The notes below the pieces were generated by a model, which was given only the letters and a program-made list of their open reading frames with translations, made no database searches and was not told where the DNA came from. DNA of 64,000 bases. It comes from Bacillota bacterium (GTDB lineage: Bacteria > Bacillota > Bacilli > Paenibacillales > NBRC-103111). The stretch spans positions 124,001 through 188,000 of the forward strand of contig JAEWGW010000016.1 of NCBI GenBank assembly GCA_023388055.1. The letters run 5' to 3'. Shown here in pieces: positions 56,646 to 64,000 of the stretch. The position numbers were made by a program, and so were the translations under genes. Position 1 is the first letter of the stretch. Each line of letters begins with the position of its first letter.

Positions 56646-57815
56646 ATGAAAAAGCTGCTGGCAGCGTTCGTCGCCTTTGTTGTATGGGCCGGTGCGGGCA
56701 CCGGAGCGGCCACCGTCCGGGCGGAGCCCCCGAAGCCGGGCACCAGTGCGGAGGCCGCCGCGTTGATTGATGTGAAATCGGGGAGGCTTCTGTATGCGCA
56801 GCAGGGGGACAAGCGGATGCGGATTGCCAGTCTCACCAAGATCATGACGGCCATTGTGGCCATTGAGCAGGGCAAGCTGTCCGACCAGGTTACCGTCAGC
56901 AAAAACGCCTTCGGCAAGGAGGGCTCCTCCATTTACCTGAAGCTGGGGGAGGAAATGAGCCTACATCACCTGCTGTATGGCCTGATGCTCCGTTCCGGCA
57001 ATGATGCGGCCACTGCCATCGCCGAGCATGTGGGCGGGTCCGAGCAGGGGTTTGTCTATCTGATGAATGAGAAGGCCAGGGAGCTGGGCATGGAGCATTC
57101 CCGGTTTATGAATCCTCACGGTCTGGATCATAACGATCATTATTCCACGGCCAACGATATGGCCAAGCTGACCGCCTATGCGCTGCAGAATCCCACCTTC
57201 CAGGAAATTGTCAAAACAGAGGTGAAAAAGGTCCCCAATCCCACGGAATCCTGGGACCATGTATGGAGCAACAAGAACAAGATGCTGAATATGTATGACG
57301 GGGCGGACGGGGTCAAAACAGGGTATACCAAAATCGCCAAACGCTGTCTAGTATCCTCGGCTACCCGTAACGGCCAGCAACTGGCGGTGGTGACCTTGAA
57401 TGATTCCAATGATTGGCTGGATCACCGGAACCTGCTGGATTGGGGCTTCTCCAACTACAAGCTGACTCCGCTGGTGCAAAAAGGGGAGATCGTCCAGCCC
57501 GGCTTGGCCGCCGGCCATTCCTTCCAGTATGCACTCTCCCAGGGGGAAGCCTCCGGCGTATCCAGAACCCTGCAGCTCCAGGATGCCAATTCCGCTGAGT
57601 ACCGCCTGGGGCTTGCCGGTACGCTGACCATAACCCTGAACGGCAAAACCATCGGTTCGGTGCCCGTATATCCCGAAGGCAGCCCACGACTGGCCCAGGA
57701 ACCGGATAACCGGCAAACCATGCTCCGAAAAACCGGGGCAGCCGTCACAAGCAGCGGACGGAGCTGGTTCGCCAATCTGGAGCAGGTGGTCAATGCGCTG
57801 TTCACCGGCGCGTAA
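56646..57815 (+). CDS. dacB: D-alanyl-D-alanine carboxypeptidase (sporulation type, DacB/DacF-like)
   Basis: A 389-residue penicillin-binding serine peptidase with a signal peptide (KKLLAAFVAFVVWAGAG, cleaved near VRAE). The active-site motifs are SLTK (S62), SGN (about S117) and KTG (about K224). The C-terminal region, about 260-345, is a PBP5-like C domain, and the last segment WFANLEQVVNALF may be an amphipathic anchor. It is followed by spmA-spmB, the B. subtilis dacB-spmA-spmB arrangement in which the products control spore cortex crosslinking and core dehydration. AAGGAG lies 10 bases before ATG 56646. I saw no convincing sigma-E promoter. Confidence 0.93.
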   Translation: MKKLLAAFVAFVVWAGAGTGAATVRAEPPKPGTSAEAAALIDVKSGRLLYAQQGDKRMRIASLTKIMTAIVAIEQGKLSDQVTVSKNAFGKEGSSIYLKLGEEMSLHHLLYGLMLRSGNDAATAIAEHVGGSEQGFVYLMNEKARELGMEHSRFMNPHGLDHNDHYSTANDMAKLTAYALQNPTFQEIVKTEVKKVPNPTESWDHVWSNKNKMLNMYDGADGVKTGYTKIAKRCLVSSATRNGQQLAVVTLNDSNDWLDHRNLLDWGFSNYKLTPLVQKGEIVQPGLAAGHSFQYALSQGEASGVSRTLQLQDANSAEYRLGLAGTLTITLNGKTIGSVPVYPEGSPRLAQEPDNRQTMLRKTGAAVTSSGRSWFANLEQVVNALFTGA

Positions 57816-57853
57816 GGAAACACGTTTACGGACATACAAAGGAGGCCGCTCTC

Positions 57854-58447
57854 ATGGTCAATTGGATATGGCTCTTTTTCCTGGTGGCCGGTTTTATTGT
57901 GGCGGCTATTCAGGGCAATATCGAATCCGTCACCCAAGCGGTATTCGACGGGGCCAAAACCGGCGTTACCGTTTCCTTCGGACTGATCAGCATTATGGTA
58001 TTTTGGCTGGGGATTATGCGTATTGCCGAGGACGCAGGGCTGGTCAAAAAACTGGCCCGATTGCTTCGGCCGCTGGTGCGGCTGTTGTTTCCCAGTGTGC
58101 CGCCGGACCATCCGGCCATGGGATACATCATGTCGAACATGAGCGCCAACATCCTGGGGCTTGGCAACGCCGCCACCCCTATGGGCATCAAGGCTATGCA
58201 GGAGCTGCAGAAGCTGAATCCGCAAAAGGAGGAAGCCACTGCCGCCATGTGTACGCTCCTAGCCATCAATACGGCCAGCATCACCCTGATTCCTACCACC
58301 ATTATTGCCTACCGCCTGTCTATGGGTTCGGTGAATGCCGCCGAAATTGTCGGCACCACGCTGATTGCCACTGCAATCGCCACTGCTGCCGCCATTATCC
58401 TGGACAAGTGGTTTCAACGGAAGAATTTTCCCGCCGGGAAAGGATGA
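57854..58447 (+). CDS. spmA: Spore maturation protein A
   Basis: A 197-residue membrane protein with a Gate/nucleoside-recognition domain: TVSFGLISIMVFWLGIMRIA, MGYIMSNMSANILGLGNAAT and LLAINTASITLIPTTIIAYR. SpmA and SpmB are required for full spore core dehydration in B. subtilis; the molecular activity is not known. AAAGGAGG lies before the ATG and spmB starts 6 bases after its stop. Confidence 0.95.
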   Translation: MVNWIWLFFLVAGFIVAAIQGNIESVTQAVFDGAKTGVTVSFGLISIMVFWLGIMRIAEDAGLVKKLARLLRPLVRLLFPSVPPDHPAMGYIMSNMSANILGLGNAATPMGIKAMQELQKLNPQKEEATAAMCTLLAINTASITLIPTTIIAYRLSMGSVNAAEIVGTTLIATAIATAAAIILDKWFQRKNFPAGKG

Positions 58448-58453
58448 CCGCCG

Positions 58454-58987
58454 ATGTACGCAATCATATCCATGATCTCTATGTGGGCAATCCCGGTGGT
58501 GATTGTTTTTATCCCCTTGTATGCCGCCTACAAAAAACTGCCCGTCTATGAAACCTTCACCGAAGGGGCCAAGGAGGGCTTCGATACAGCGATCCGCATC
58601 ATTCCCCATATGGTCGGCATGATGGTGGCCATATCCGTATTTAGGGCCTCGGGAGCTATGGATTTGATCATCGGACAGATCCAGCCGCTTCTGAAGCTGA
58701 TTGGCATTCCGGCCGAGGTGCTGCCGTTGGCCATTCTGCGTCCGATTACCGGGACAGGCTCCTTGGCGTACACGGTGGATCTGTTCAAGCAGTTCGGTCC
58801 AGACTCCATGATCGGGCGGATCGCCTCCACCATCCAGGGCAGCACGGATACGACACTCTATGTGCTCACCGTCTATTTCGGGGCTGTGGGGATCCGCAAA
58901 TCCCGCTATGCCCTGAAGGTGGGCCTGCTGTCAGACCTCGTTGGCTTCGTGGCCGCCATTGCCGTGTGTTTTCTCGTGTTTGGTTAG
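58454..58987 (+). CDS. spmB: Spore maturation protein B
   Basis: A 177-residue partner of SpmA with the same fold: VVIVFIPLYAAYKKLPVYET, IRIIPHMVGMMVAISVFRAS, LRPITGTGSLAYTVDLFKQF and IQGSTDTTLYVLTVYFGAVG. It ends the dacB-spmA-spmB operon. A large palindrome follows the stop codon by two bases. Confidence 0.95.
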   Translation: MYAIISMISMWAIPVVIVFIPLYAAYKKLPVYETFTEGAKEGFDTAIRIIPHMVGMMVAISVFRASGAMDLIIGQIQPLLKLIGIPAEVLPLAILRPITGTGSLAYTVDLFKQFGPDSMIGRIASTIQGSTDTTLYVLTVYFGAVGIRKSRYALKVGLLSDLVGFVAAIAVCFLVFG

Positions 58988-58988
58988 G

Positions 58989-59159
58989 GAATAAATATTC
59001 ATCGAGTTTCATTCCTTACCGGGAAAGGAGTGCCTTGGATGCTCAAACACGTTTTGTCGGCTTTGATTTGGATTGAAGAGGTATGGATTCAAAGCCGACA
59101 AAAAACTCGCCCTCAAGTCACACCTTTCCCTACCAGTCATTTCACATGAATATTTATTC
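58989..59159. repeat. 171-bp nested palindrome after spmB
   Basis: Outer arms GAATAAATATTCAT (58989-59002) and ATGAATATTTATTC (59146-59159) are perfect inverted repeats. Inner arms TTTTGTCGGCTTTGA (59052-59066) and TCAAAGCCGACAAAA (59089-59103) are perfect over 15 bp. Between them GGGAAAGGAGTG (59031-59042) and CACACCTTTCCC (59119-59130) also largely match. No T tract follows, so this is not a simple terminator. The next 95 bases, to the following gene, hold nothing firm. Confidence 0.78.
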
Positions 59160-59254
59160 ACCATAATCCAACCACTGGTCTAAATAAGCTGAACCACCCC
59201 GCCCGCGCCTTCATATACTACAACACGCAAAAAGTGCAAGCGGAGGTGTGTGAT

Positions 59255-59596
59255 ATGAATGCTGCGGGTATAATCGTCCATCATTCCGCATGCAGCGCCA
59301 TTAACGGCAAAGGCTACGACTATATGATCATGAGGAATGGCTCCATCATCCCCGCAACCGTGCCAACCGATCCCAATCACATCCATATTTGTCTGGAAGG
59401 GGACTTCGCCCAACCGGGAGCAGGTTTATCGCCGGAGGCTTCCGAGCAGATGTTTCTTCTGGTGAAGCTGTCCTTGCGGCTGTCCGGATTGATGCATTTT
59501 ACCATGCAGGACATCTATTCCCATTCCGAAGAGTGCCCCGGTTCATTTTTTCCATGGTCCATGCTTGTGATTTCCGGGAAGGACGGGTATCATTAG
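59255..59596 (+). CDS. Small peptidoglycan-amidase-like (Amidase_2/PGRP fold) protein
   Basis: A 113-residue protein resembling a shortened N-acetylmuramoyl-L-alanine amidase domain. It shows GIIVHHSACSAINGKGYDYM for the first zinc histidine and RNGSIIP. HIHICLEGDFAQPG then corresponds to the IGICLVGNF-like strand, and a final DIYSHSEECPGSFFPW corresponds to the GHRDV..CPG segment with the second histidine and the cysteine. No signal peptide is seen. GGAGGTG (59242-59248) lies 6 bases before ATG 59255. It sits between the spore cortex genes dacB-spmAB and rluB, so a role in wall or cortex turnover is possible. Zinc binding and activity are inferred. Confidence 0.65.
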   Translation: MNAAGIIVHHSACSAINGKGYDYMIMRNGSIIPATVPTDPNHIHICLEGDFAQPGAGLSPEASEQMFLLVKLSLRLSGLMHFTMQDIYSHSEECPGSFFPWSMLVISGKDGYH

Positions 59597-59616
59597 CATG
59601 AGGTGACAGACGACGA

Positions 59617-60387
59617 ATGGAAAGATTGCAGAAGGTATTGGCTCAGGCCGGGATTGCTTCCCGGAGGAAATGCGAGGAGTATATTACGTCAGGCCGGGTT
59701 CAGGTCAATGACGTTATTGTGCGGGAGCTTGGCACCAAGGTAGACCCCGCGGCAGATGTAATCAAGGTGGACGGCAAGGCCATTAAGGCGCAAAGCAAAA
59801 CCTATTTGATGCTGAACAAACCCAAGGGGGTTATCACCAGCGCTACCGATCCGGAAGGGCGCAAGGTGGTGACGGATTTCCTGCCGGGAGTGAAGGAACG
59901 GGTGTACCCGGTGGGACGGCTGGATTACGAGACGGAAGGGCTGCTGATTCTCACCAACGACGGAGAATTTGCCAATCTGCTGACCCATCCCCGGAACCAT
60001 GTGCCGCGGACCTATCTGGCTACGGTGAAGGGCAACCTTCACGGCTCCATCCTGGACAAGCTGAAGGCAGGAGTGAAGCTGGATGACGGCATGACCGCTC
60101 CGGCTGAAGCGGATTATTATGATATTAACCCCGAGAAGAATGAAACAGTAGTGGTCATTACCATCTTCGAAGGGCGGAACCGGCAGGTGCGGCGGATGTT
60201 TGAGGCCGTGCATCATCCCGTTATCCGTTTGAAGCGGGTCATGTTCGGGCCGCTGGAGCTGGGGGGACTTCCCCGCGGCAAATTCCGGGCCTTGACTGCG
60301 AAGGAAGTGCTGGCTCTGAAGGAGGAAGCAGCTGCAGCAGGTGCCTCCGCCACTTCGGAGGATGCGGGCGGGACAGACCCGCAGTAA
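59617..60387 (+). CDS. rluB: Ribosomal large subunit pseudouridine synthase B
   Basis: A 256-residue RsuA/RluB enzyme that isomerises a uridine in helix 89-90 of 23S rRNA. The N-terminal S4 domain (MERLQKVLAQAGIASRRKCE) precedes the catalytic part with VGRLDYETEGLLILTNDGEF (catalytic aspartate), PRTYLATVKG and EGRNRQVRRMFEAV. It starts 20 bases after the amidase-like gene. The order spmB-rluB-resA matches B. subtilis apart from the inserted gene. Confidence 0.95.
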   Translation: MERLQKVLAQAGIASRRKCEEYITSGRVQVNDVIVRELGTKVDPAADVIKVDGKAIKAQSKTYLMLNKPKGVITSATDPEGRKVVTDFLPGVKERVYPVGRLDYETEGLLILTNDGEFANLLTHPRNHVPRTYLATVKGNLHGSILDKLKAGVKLDDGMTAPAEADYYDINPEKNETVVVITIFEGRNRQVRRMFEAVHHPVIRLKRVMFGPLELGGLPRGKFRALTAKEVLALKEEAAAAGASATSEDAGGTDPQ

Positions 60388-60397
60388 TGGTTTAAGC

Positions 60398-60428
60398 GCC
60401 GGACGGCCATGTGGCCCCGGCTTTTTTT
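60398..60428 (+). terminator. Rho-independent terminator after rluB
   Basis: GCCG/CGGC and GGCC/GGCC stems around ATGT, followed by seven T residues. Confidence 0.88.
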
Positions 60429-60456
60429 GCGTAAATGCTGCCTCTTATATTACACT

Positions 60457-60620
60457 TAGGCCGTGTCTGAAAACTCGTTGAGGGCATCTTTCATCGCCTT
60501 TTCGTCCCTTGCTGCGTTACTTTTCCTTGACGTACCCCCGGTACGCCTGCAGAAAAGTGCCTTGCCATGAACGAAAACTCGCTAAAATCTGCTCCCCTCG
60601 GAGTTTTCAGACACGCCCTA
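60457..60620. mobile_element. 164-bp MITE-like palindrome with TA edges
   Basis: The 20-base ends TAGGCCGTGTCTGAAAACTC (60457-60476) and GAGTTTTCAGACACGCCCTA (60601-60620) are inverted repeats with one mismatch. The interior is an imperfect palindrome around GTACCCCCGGTAC. Each terminus has TA at its outer edge, which would fit the TA target duplication of IS630/Tc1-mariner-type elements. No transposase is encoded; it lies between the rluB terminator and resA. Confidence 0.65.
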
Positions 60621-60661
60621 GGAAAATCTGATAGAAGTAGATTGCAGGCAGGTGAAGAGGC

Positions 60662-61189
60662 TTGAGATCGGGCAAACAATGGCTCCAGATCGCTATCCTG
60701 GCAGTGGTGGTCCTTGCCGGTGGACTGGCCATCGGCAATGCGCTGTTTAACCGGGAGCAGGTTCCCCGTGCCGGGGATAAGGCTCCTCCGTTTCAGGTGG
60801 CGGATCTGGAGGGCGCACGGCGCAATCTGGGCGACTGGGCGGGCAAGCCGCTGGTGCTGAACTTCTGGGGGACCTTCTGCCCGCCGTGTACGGAGGAGAT
60901 GCCTGCGCTCCAGAACCAAGCCGCCAAGTGGGCAGAGCAGGGCGTAGGAGTCGTGGGGATGAACCTGGGGGAGAATGCCGTCACCGTCAGAAGCTTTATC
61001 CAGCAGTATGGAATACGGTTTCCTATTTATATGGATGTGGATGATACCGTCCGCAAGGCGTACGGAGTCAATCAGTACCCCACCACCTTTTTTATTAGGC
61101 CGGATGGCCGGGTCCACAAGATCATTATCGGCAAAATGGACGAAGCCACGATTGAGAGCACGGTGGAAGCCATGCTGGCGCTGCCATAA
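60662..61189 (+). CDS. resA: Thiol-disulfide oxidoreductase ResA
   Basis: A 175-residue membrane-anchored thioredoxin-like protein of system II cytochrome c maturation, which reduces apocytochrome haem-site cysteines outside the membrane. One N-terminal helix (WLQIAILAVVVLAGGLAIG) anchors it. The active site is C73-PP-C76 in LNFWGTFCPPCTEEMPALQ, and the cis-proline lies in QYPTTFFI. The TTG start follows AGGTGAAGAGG. It begins the resABC cluster; a MITE-like palindrome lies 42 bases upstream, where the promoter would be expected. Confidence 0.92.
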   Translation: MRSGKQWLQIAILAVVVLAGGLAIGNALFNREQVPRAGDKAPPFQVADLEGARRNLGDWAGKPLVLNFWGTFCPPCTEEMPALQNQAAKWAEQGVGVVGMNLGENAVTVRSFIQQYGIRFPIYMDVDDTVRKAYGVNQYPTTFFIRPDGRVHKIIIGKMDEATIESTVEAMLALP

Positions 61190-61268
61190 TCCAGACAGAC
61201 CCTAAGCTGCCCATGGCCGAATCCGGTTTGCACGAATGGACCTGTGAATCCAAACGGGGAGTGATGCC

Positions 61269-62915
61269 ATGTTCAACAACACCAAATGCGAATGCGGCCA
61301 CCAGAACCCCGCATCCACAGTGCTGTGTGAGGCCTGCGGCAAACCTCAGGGGGAGGGTGGGGAGGAGGGCCCGCTGGAAATGCGCTACGACGGCATTCTC
61401 CGGCGCTCGCAGCGTGCCGGCTCCGGCCTTATCGACAGGGTATGGCGGTTTCTCTCCTCAGTCAGAGTTGCAGTTTGGCTGATAGCCGCCACTCTGCTGC
61501 TATCCATTCTCGGCACGGTGTTTCCCCAGGAGAATACCTTCCTGAACCAGGACCCGGCGGTTTATTACGAAGAAAACTATGGCGTAATCGGACGGGTTTA
61601 TTACCAATTGGGCCTCTCCCATACATACGAATCCTGGTGGTTTGTCACGCTGATCATGATGATCGGCGCATCGCTGGTTGTCTGCAGTCTGGACCGGGTG
61701 CTGCCCCTGTACCGCGCACTTAACCTGCAGCAGCTCCGCAAGCATCCCCAGTTTATCAGGCGCCAGAGGCTCTCGTATACCGGACCGGTTCCTGGCCAAG
61801 AGGGAACGGATTCCGGAACCGACTGGGTCAAGGACGCAGCAGCAGCTCTGAAAAGAAATGGCTACCGGGTGCATATGGAGCCGGACGGACAAGCTCTGAT
61901 GGCGGAAAAACACCGGTTCAGCCGCTGGGGGCCTTATGTGAATCATATCGGGCTTATCATCTTCCTGGGGGCAGTGCTTGCCCGGAATATCCCGGGCTGG
62001 CATATGGACCAGTACCTTGCCTTTCCGGAAGGGGAGCCGGTGAAGATTCCGGGAACGCCTTATTACCTGACGAATGAAAAGTTTACAGTGGATTTCTACG
62101 AGGCCAACCCGCAGGTGCCCCGGCTGTATGAGACCCAAGCCGTTCTGTACACCTGCTCGGCTGATTGCGGAAACCCGGACAAACTGCCGGTTCTGGAGCG
62201 GGTGCACACCCAGAGCATTGCCGTTAATTATCCCCTGCGGTACCAAGGCCTGCTGGCCTATCAGTTTGATTATAAAGAGGCCCCCATGCTGCTGGCGGTT
62301 ACTGCTGCTCTCCGGGATAAAATGACCGGGGCGACCTACGGGTCTTTCCAGTTGGATATGCGCCGTCCCCAGACGGGGTATGCGGCCGGGCCGTTTTCTC
62401 TGGTGCTGGACAGCTATTATCCCGAGTTCGGCTTGAACGGGAAGGGCCAACCCGTCACACTCTCCAAGGAGCCGGCTGCCCCGGCGTTCCTGTTCCGGGT
62501 GAATGGGCCCGGGCTGCCGGATGAAGGGGCGTATTATATGTATTTTCCCCGGGCGGAGGATCAGCAGCGATTCAGGCAGGAGGAACTGAACGGGGAGCTG
62601 GGCAAACGGCTGGAGCTGGTTGTGCCGGATACAGAGGACGTGAAGGTGTCTCTTTACACCAGCTACCTGAACATCCGCAAGGAAAAGGCCCTGCCCTTTA
62701 TCTGGACCGGCTCCGCTGTTTTTATGATGGGACTGGTGATGGGCTTTTATTGGCAGCACCGTCGGATCTGGCTGCGTGTTGACGAAGGTGTGCTCTTATG
62801 GGGAGCGCATACCAACAAAAACTGGTTCGGCCTCCGTAAGGAATGCGCCTCTGTTCTGGAGCGCACAGGCATCATTGCAGACCCCAAATCCCTGGAGAAG
62901 GGCGGCTTGTCATGA
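61269..62915 (+). CDS. resB: Cytochrome c biogenesis protein ResB with N-terminal zinc-ribbon-like motif
   Basis: A 548-residue ResB/Ccs1 membrane protein that works with ResC to deliver haem to apocytochrome c. Membrane helices lie at about residues 65-82 (VRVAVWLIAATLLLSILGTV), 120-140, 210-226 and 485-505, with a large extracytoplasmic domain between the third and last. The first 31 residues form a CxC...CxxC motif (KCECGHQNPAS, VLCEACGKP), like a small zinc ribbon, absent from B. subtilis ResB as I recall. GGGGAG lies 6 bases before the ATG. Its stop overlaps the resC start by ATGA. Confidence 0.93.
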   Translation: MFNNTKCECGHQNPASTVLCEACGKPQGEGGEEGPLEMRYDGILRRSQRAGSGLIDRVWRFLSSVRVAVWLIAATLLLSILGTVFPQENTFLNQDPAVYYEENYGVIGRVYYQLGLSHTYESWWFVTLIMMIGASLVVCSLDRVLPLYRALNLQQLRKHPQFIRRQRLSYTGPVPGQEGTDSGTDWVKDAAAALKRNGYRVHMEPDGQALMAEKHRFSRWGPYVNHIGLIIFLGAVLARNIPGWHMDQYLAFPEGEPVKIPGTPYYLTNEKFTVDFYEANPQVPRLYETQAVLYTCSADCGNPDKLPVLERVHTQSIAVNYPLRYQGLLAYQFDYKEAPMLLAVTAALRDKMTGATYGSFQLDMRRPQTGYAAGPFSLVLDSYYPEFGLNGKGQPVTLSKEPAAPAFLFRVNGPGLPDEGAYYMYFPRAEDQQRFRQEELNGELGKRLELVVPDTEDVKVSLYTSYLNIRKEKALPFIWTGSAVFMMGLVMGFYWQHRRIWLRVDEGVLLWGAHTNKNWFGLRKECASVLERTGIIADPKSLEKGGLS

Positions 62916-64000
62916 ACGGATTTCTTGACACAGTGGCGGGGGCAAGCGGCGGCTTCCTGTTGGCCGCATTCCTGTTGTATTGCACCGCTTTTCTCCTGTT
63001 TGGAGCGGCTGTTGCCGCCAAGCGCCGATGGGACAAAGCCGGCTTCCTCGCCGCTGCCGCAGGATTTGCCTGCCATCTGCTGTTTTTCTTCACCCGCTGG
63101 TACCAAAGTGGTTTTATTCCCGTCAGTAATATGTATGAGTTTATGACTTTTTTGGCGATGATGATCGTTTTTGCCGTTCTGGTGTTATACCTGTTGTACC
63201 AATCTCCTGCACTTTGTGCGTTCAGTCTGCCGGTGGCAATCGTGATTCTGGCGTATGCCTCTGTATTTCCCAAGGAGATCACTCCATTGATTCCTGCGCT
63301 CCAAAGCCGCTGGCTGGCCATCCACGTTACCCTGGCCGCCTCCGGTGAGGCCTTCTTCGCCGCAGGGTTTGCCGCCGGGCTGATGGTTCTGATCCGTACG
63401 GTGGACTTCCGGTCAACGGAAGCCCGTTGGAAAAGGCGGGGAGTGGAGTTCACCCTCTTCGCCATGCTGGCGGTTATCGGCTTCGCCGTCAGCAGCCTTG
63501 GCTTTCAGGCTTCCGGCTTCGCAGCAGTCTTCGAAACCCCGCCTATCACCATGCAGGGACAGCCTGTGGAAAGCCGCTATACCCTTCCTCCTCTTGTGGC
63601 TCCTCATAATGGAACTTACAAGGAAGGCAGCGTGTTCGTAGGGATGCATAATGGATTGCTCCAGGCTCCAGGCTGGATGAAGGGGGAACAGGCAGGGCGT
63701 AAGCTCAATACGGTGGTTTGGTCCCTGCTCGCCGGAGTTATGCTGTATGGAGGATTAAGGTCGGCAGCACGTAAGCCCTTGGGAGCGGTGGTTCAGCCGC
63801 TACTCCGGAGGATGGACCCGGAGGATCTGGATGAGATCGCCTACCGCTCCATAGCCATCGGATACCCGGTTTTTACTTTGGGTGCACTGATCTTCGCCAT
63901 GATTTGGGCCCATGAGGCCTGGGGACGGTTTTGGGGCTGGGACCCCAAGGAGGTTTGGGCGCTAATCACCTGGCTGTTCTATGCTGTGTACCTCCATTTG
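62912..64000 (+). CDS. resC: Cytochrome c biogenesis protein ResC/CcsA (3' end outside window)
   Basis: The first 363 codons of a polytopic haem-handling protein, open to the last base. About eight hydrophobic helices are visible, with conserved histidines (WLAIHVTLAASGEAFFAAGF) and the tryptophan-rich haem-binding WWD-type motif WGRFWGWDPKEVWALITWLF near residue 340. It forms the haem translocation complex with ResB. It starts in the ATGA overlapping the resB stop. resD and resE would be expected downstream, beyond the window. Confidence 0.93.
   Translation, partial: MNGFLDTVAGASGGFLLAAFLLYCTAFLLFGAAVAAKRRWDKAGFLAAAAGFACHLLFFFTRWYQSGFIPVSNMYEFMTFLAMMIVFAVLVLYLLYQSPALCAFSLPVAIVILAYASVFPKEITPLIPALQSRWLAIHVTLAASGEAFFAAGFAAGLMVLIRTVDFRSTEARWKRRGVEFTLFAMLAVIGFAVSSLGFQASGFAAVFETPPITMQGQPVESRYTLPPLVAPHNGTYKEGSVFVGMHNGLLQAPGWMKGEQAGRKLNTVVWSLLAGVMLYGGLRSAARKPLGAVVQPLLRRMDPEDLDEIAYRSIAIGYPVFTLGALIFAMIWAHEAWGRFWGWDPKEVWALITWLFYAVYLHL

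Noticed and set aside
60457..60620. Intact insertion sequence
   Set aside because: No transposase frame lies within or beside the element; it is at most a non-autonomous derivative.
1..64000. tRNA, rRNA, prophage or CRISPR loci
   Set aside because: I scanned for tRNA TψC-loop (GGTTCGA-like) patterns in gaps, phage structural genes and spaced repeats and found none; a covariance-model scan would be needed for certainty.

Overview
The window is about 64 kb of a Firmicutes chromosome, most likely a member of the Paenibacillaceae (Paenibacillus or a close relative). This rests on gene content and order: an endospore-former gene set (spoIIIE, spoVS, spoVAA/AB/AF, spmAB, dacB, gerW/ytfJ, sleB), gene strings shared with Bacillus subtilis, AGGAGG-type ribosome sites, frequent TTG and GTG starts, sigma-A promoters and a DinR/LexA-type SOS box. 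Base composition is moderately GC-rich. Almost every gene is on the + strand; the only clear minus-strand gene is a YeiH-family transporter. I see no rRNA, tRNA, CRISPR array, prophage or intact insertion sequence.

Region 1 (1-38.9 kb) follows the B. subtilis dapG-to-ymcA block: dapG (5' truncated), dapA, RNase J, tepA, ylzJ, spoIIIE, ymfF, ymfH, ymfI, ymfJ, ymfK, ymfM/rodZ, pgsA, cinA, recA, rny, ymdB, spoVS, miaB and ricA. Several accessory insertions interrupt it: a YflT-type stress protein plus sleB, a divergent yeiH/lysR pair, a tandem pair of AT-rich secreted proteins with a copper amine oxidase N-terminal-like domain, yajQ and rimO, recX, a dipeptidase, a 2-oxoacid:ferredoxin oxidoreductase (korAB) with a PduL-type phosphotransacylase, and a marR-SDR pair.

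Region 2 (38.9-64 kb) corresponds to a different B. subtilis block: spoVA genes, lysA, ppiB, the FMN-riboswitch-controlled riboflavin operon (ribD-ribE-ribBA-ribH), scpA-scpB, dacB-spmA-spmB, rluB and resA-resB-resC (3' truncated). A sensor kinase/response regulator pair and a CBS-domain membrane protein lie between ppiB and rib; a DUF2953 gene and ytfJ lie between scpB and dacB. The spoVA cluster has AA, AB and AF but not AC, AD or AE.

The coding content is mostly recognisable. The less explained material is intergenic. There are three copies of an exactly 183-bp four-box palindromic element (one after spoIIIE, two in the unusually long cinA-recA gap), a pair of 58-bp inverted-repeat elements bracketing ribBA-ribH-scpA-scpB, a pair of about 46-bp hairpin elements, a 164-bp MITE-like palindrome before resA, and a 171-bp nested palindrome after spmB. 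The recA leader contains a promoter, an intrinsic-terminator-like hairpin and a small possible leader ORF upstream of the SOS-type promoter. These were found by eye; homology, folding and copy-number statements need computation.
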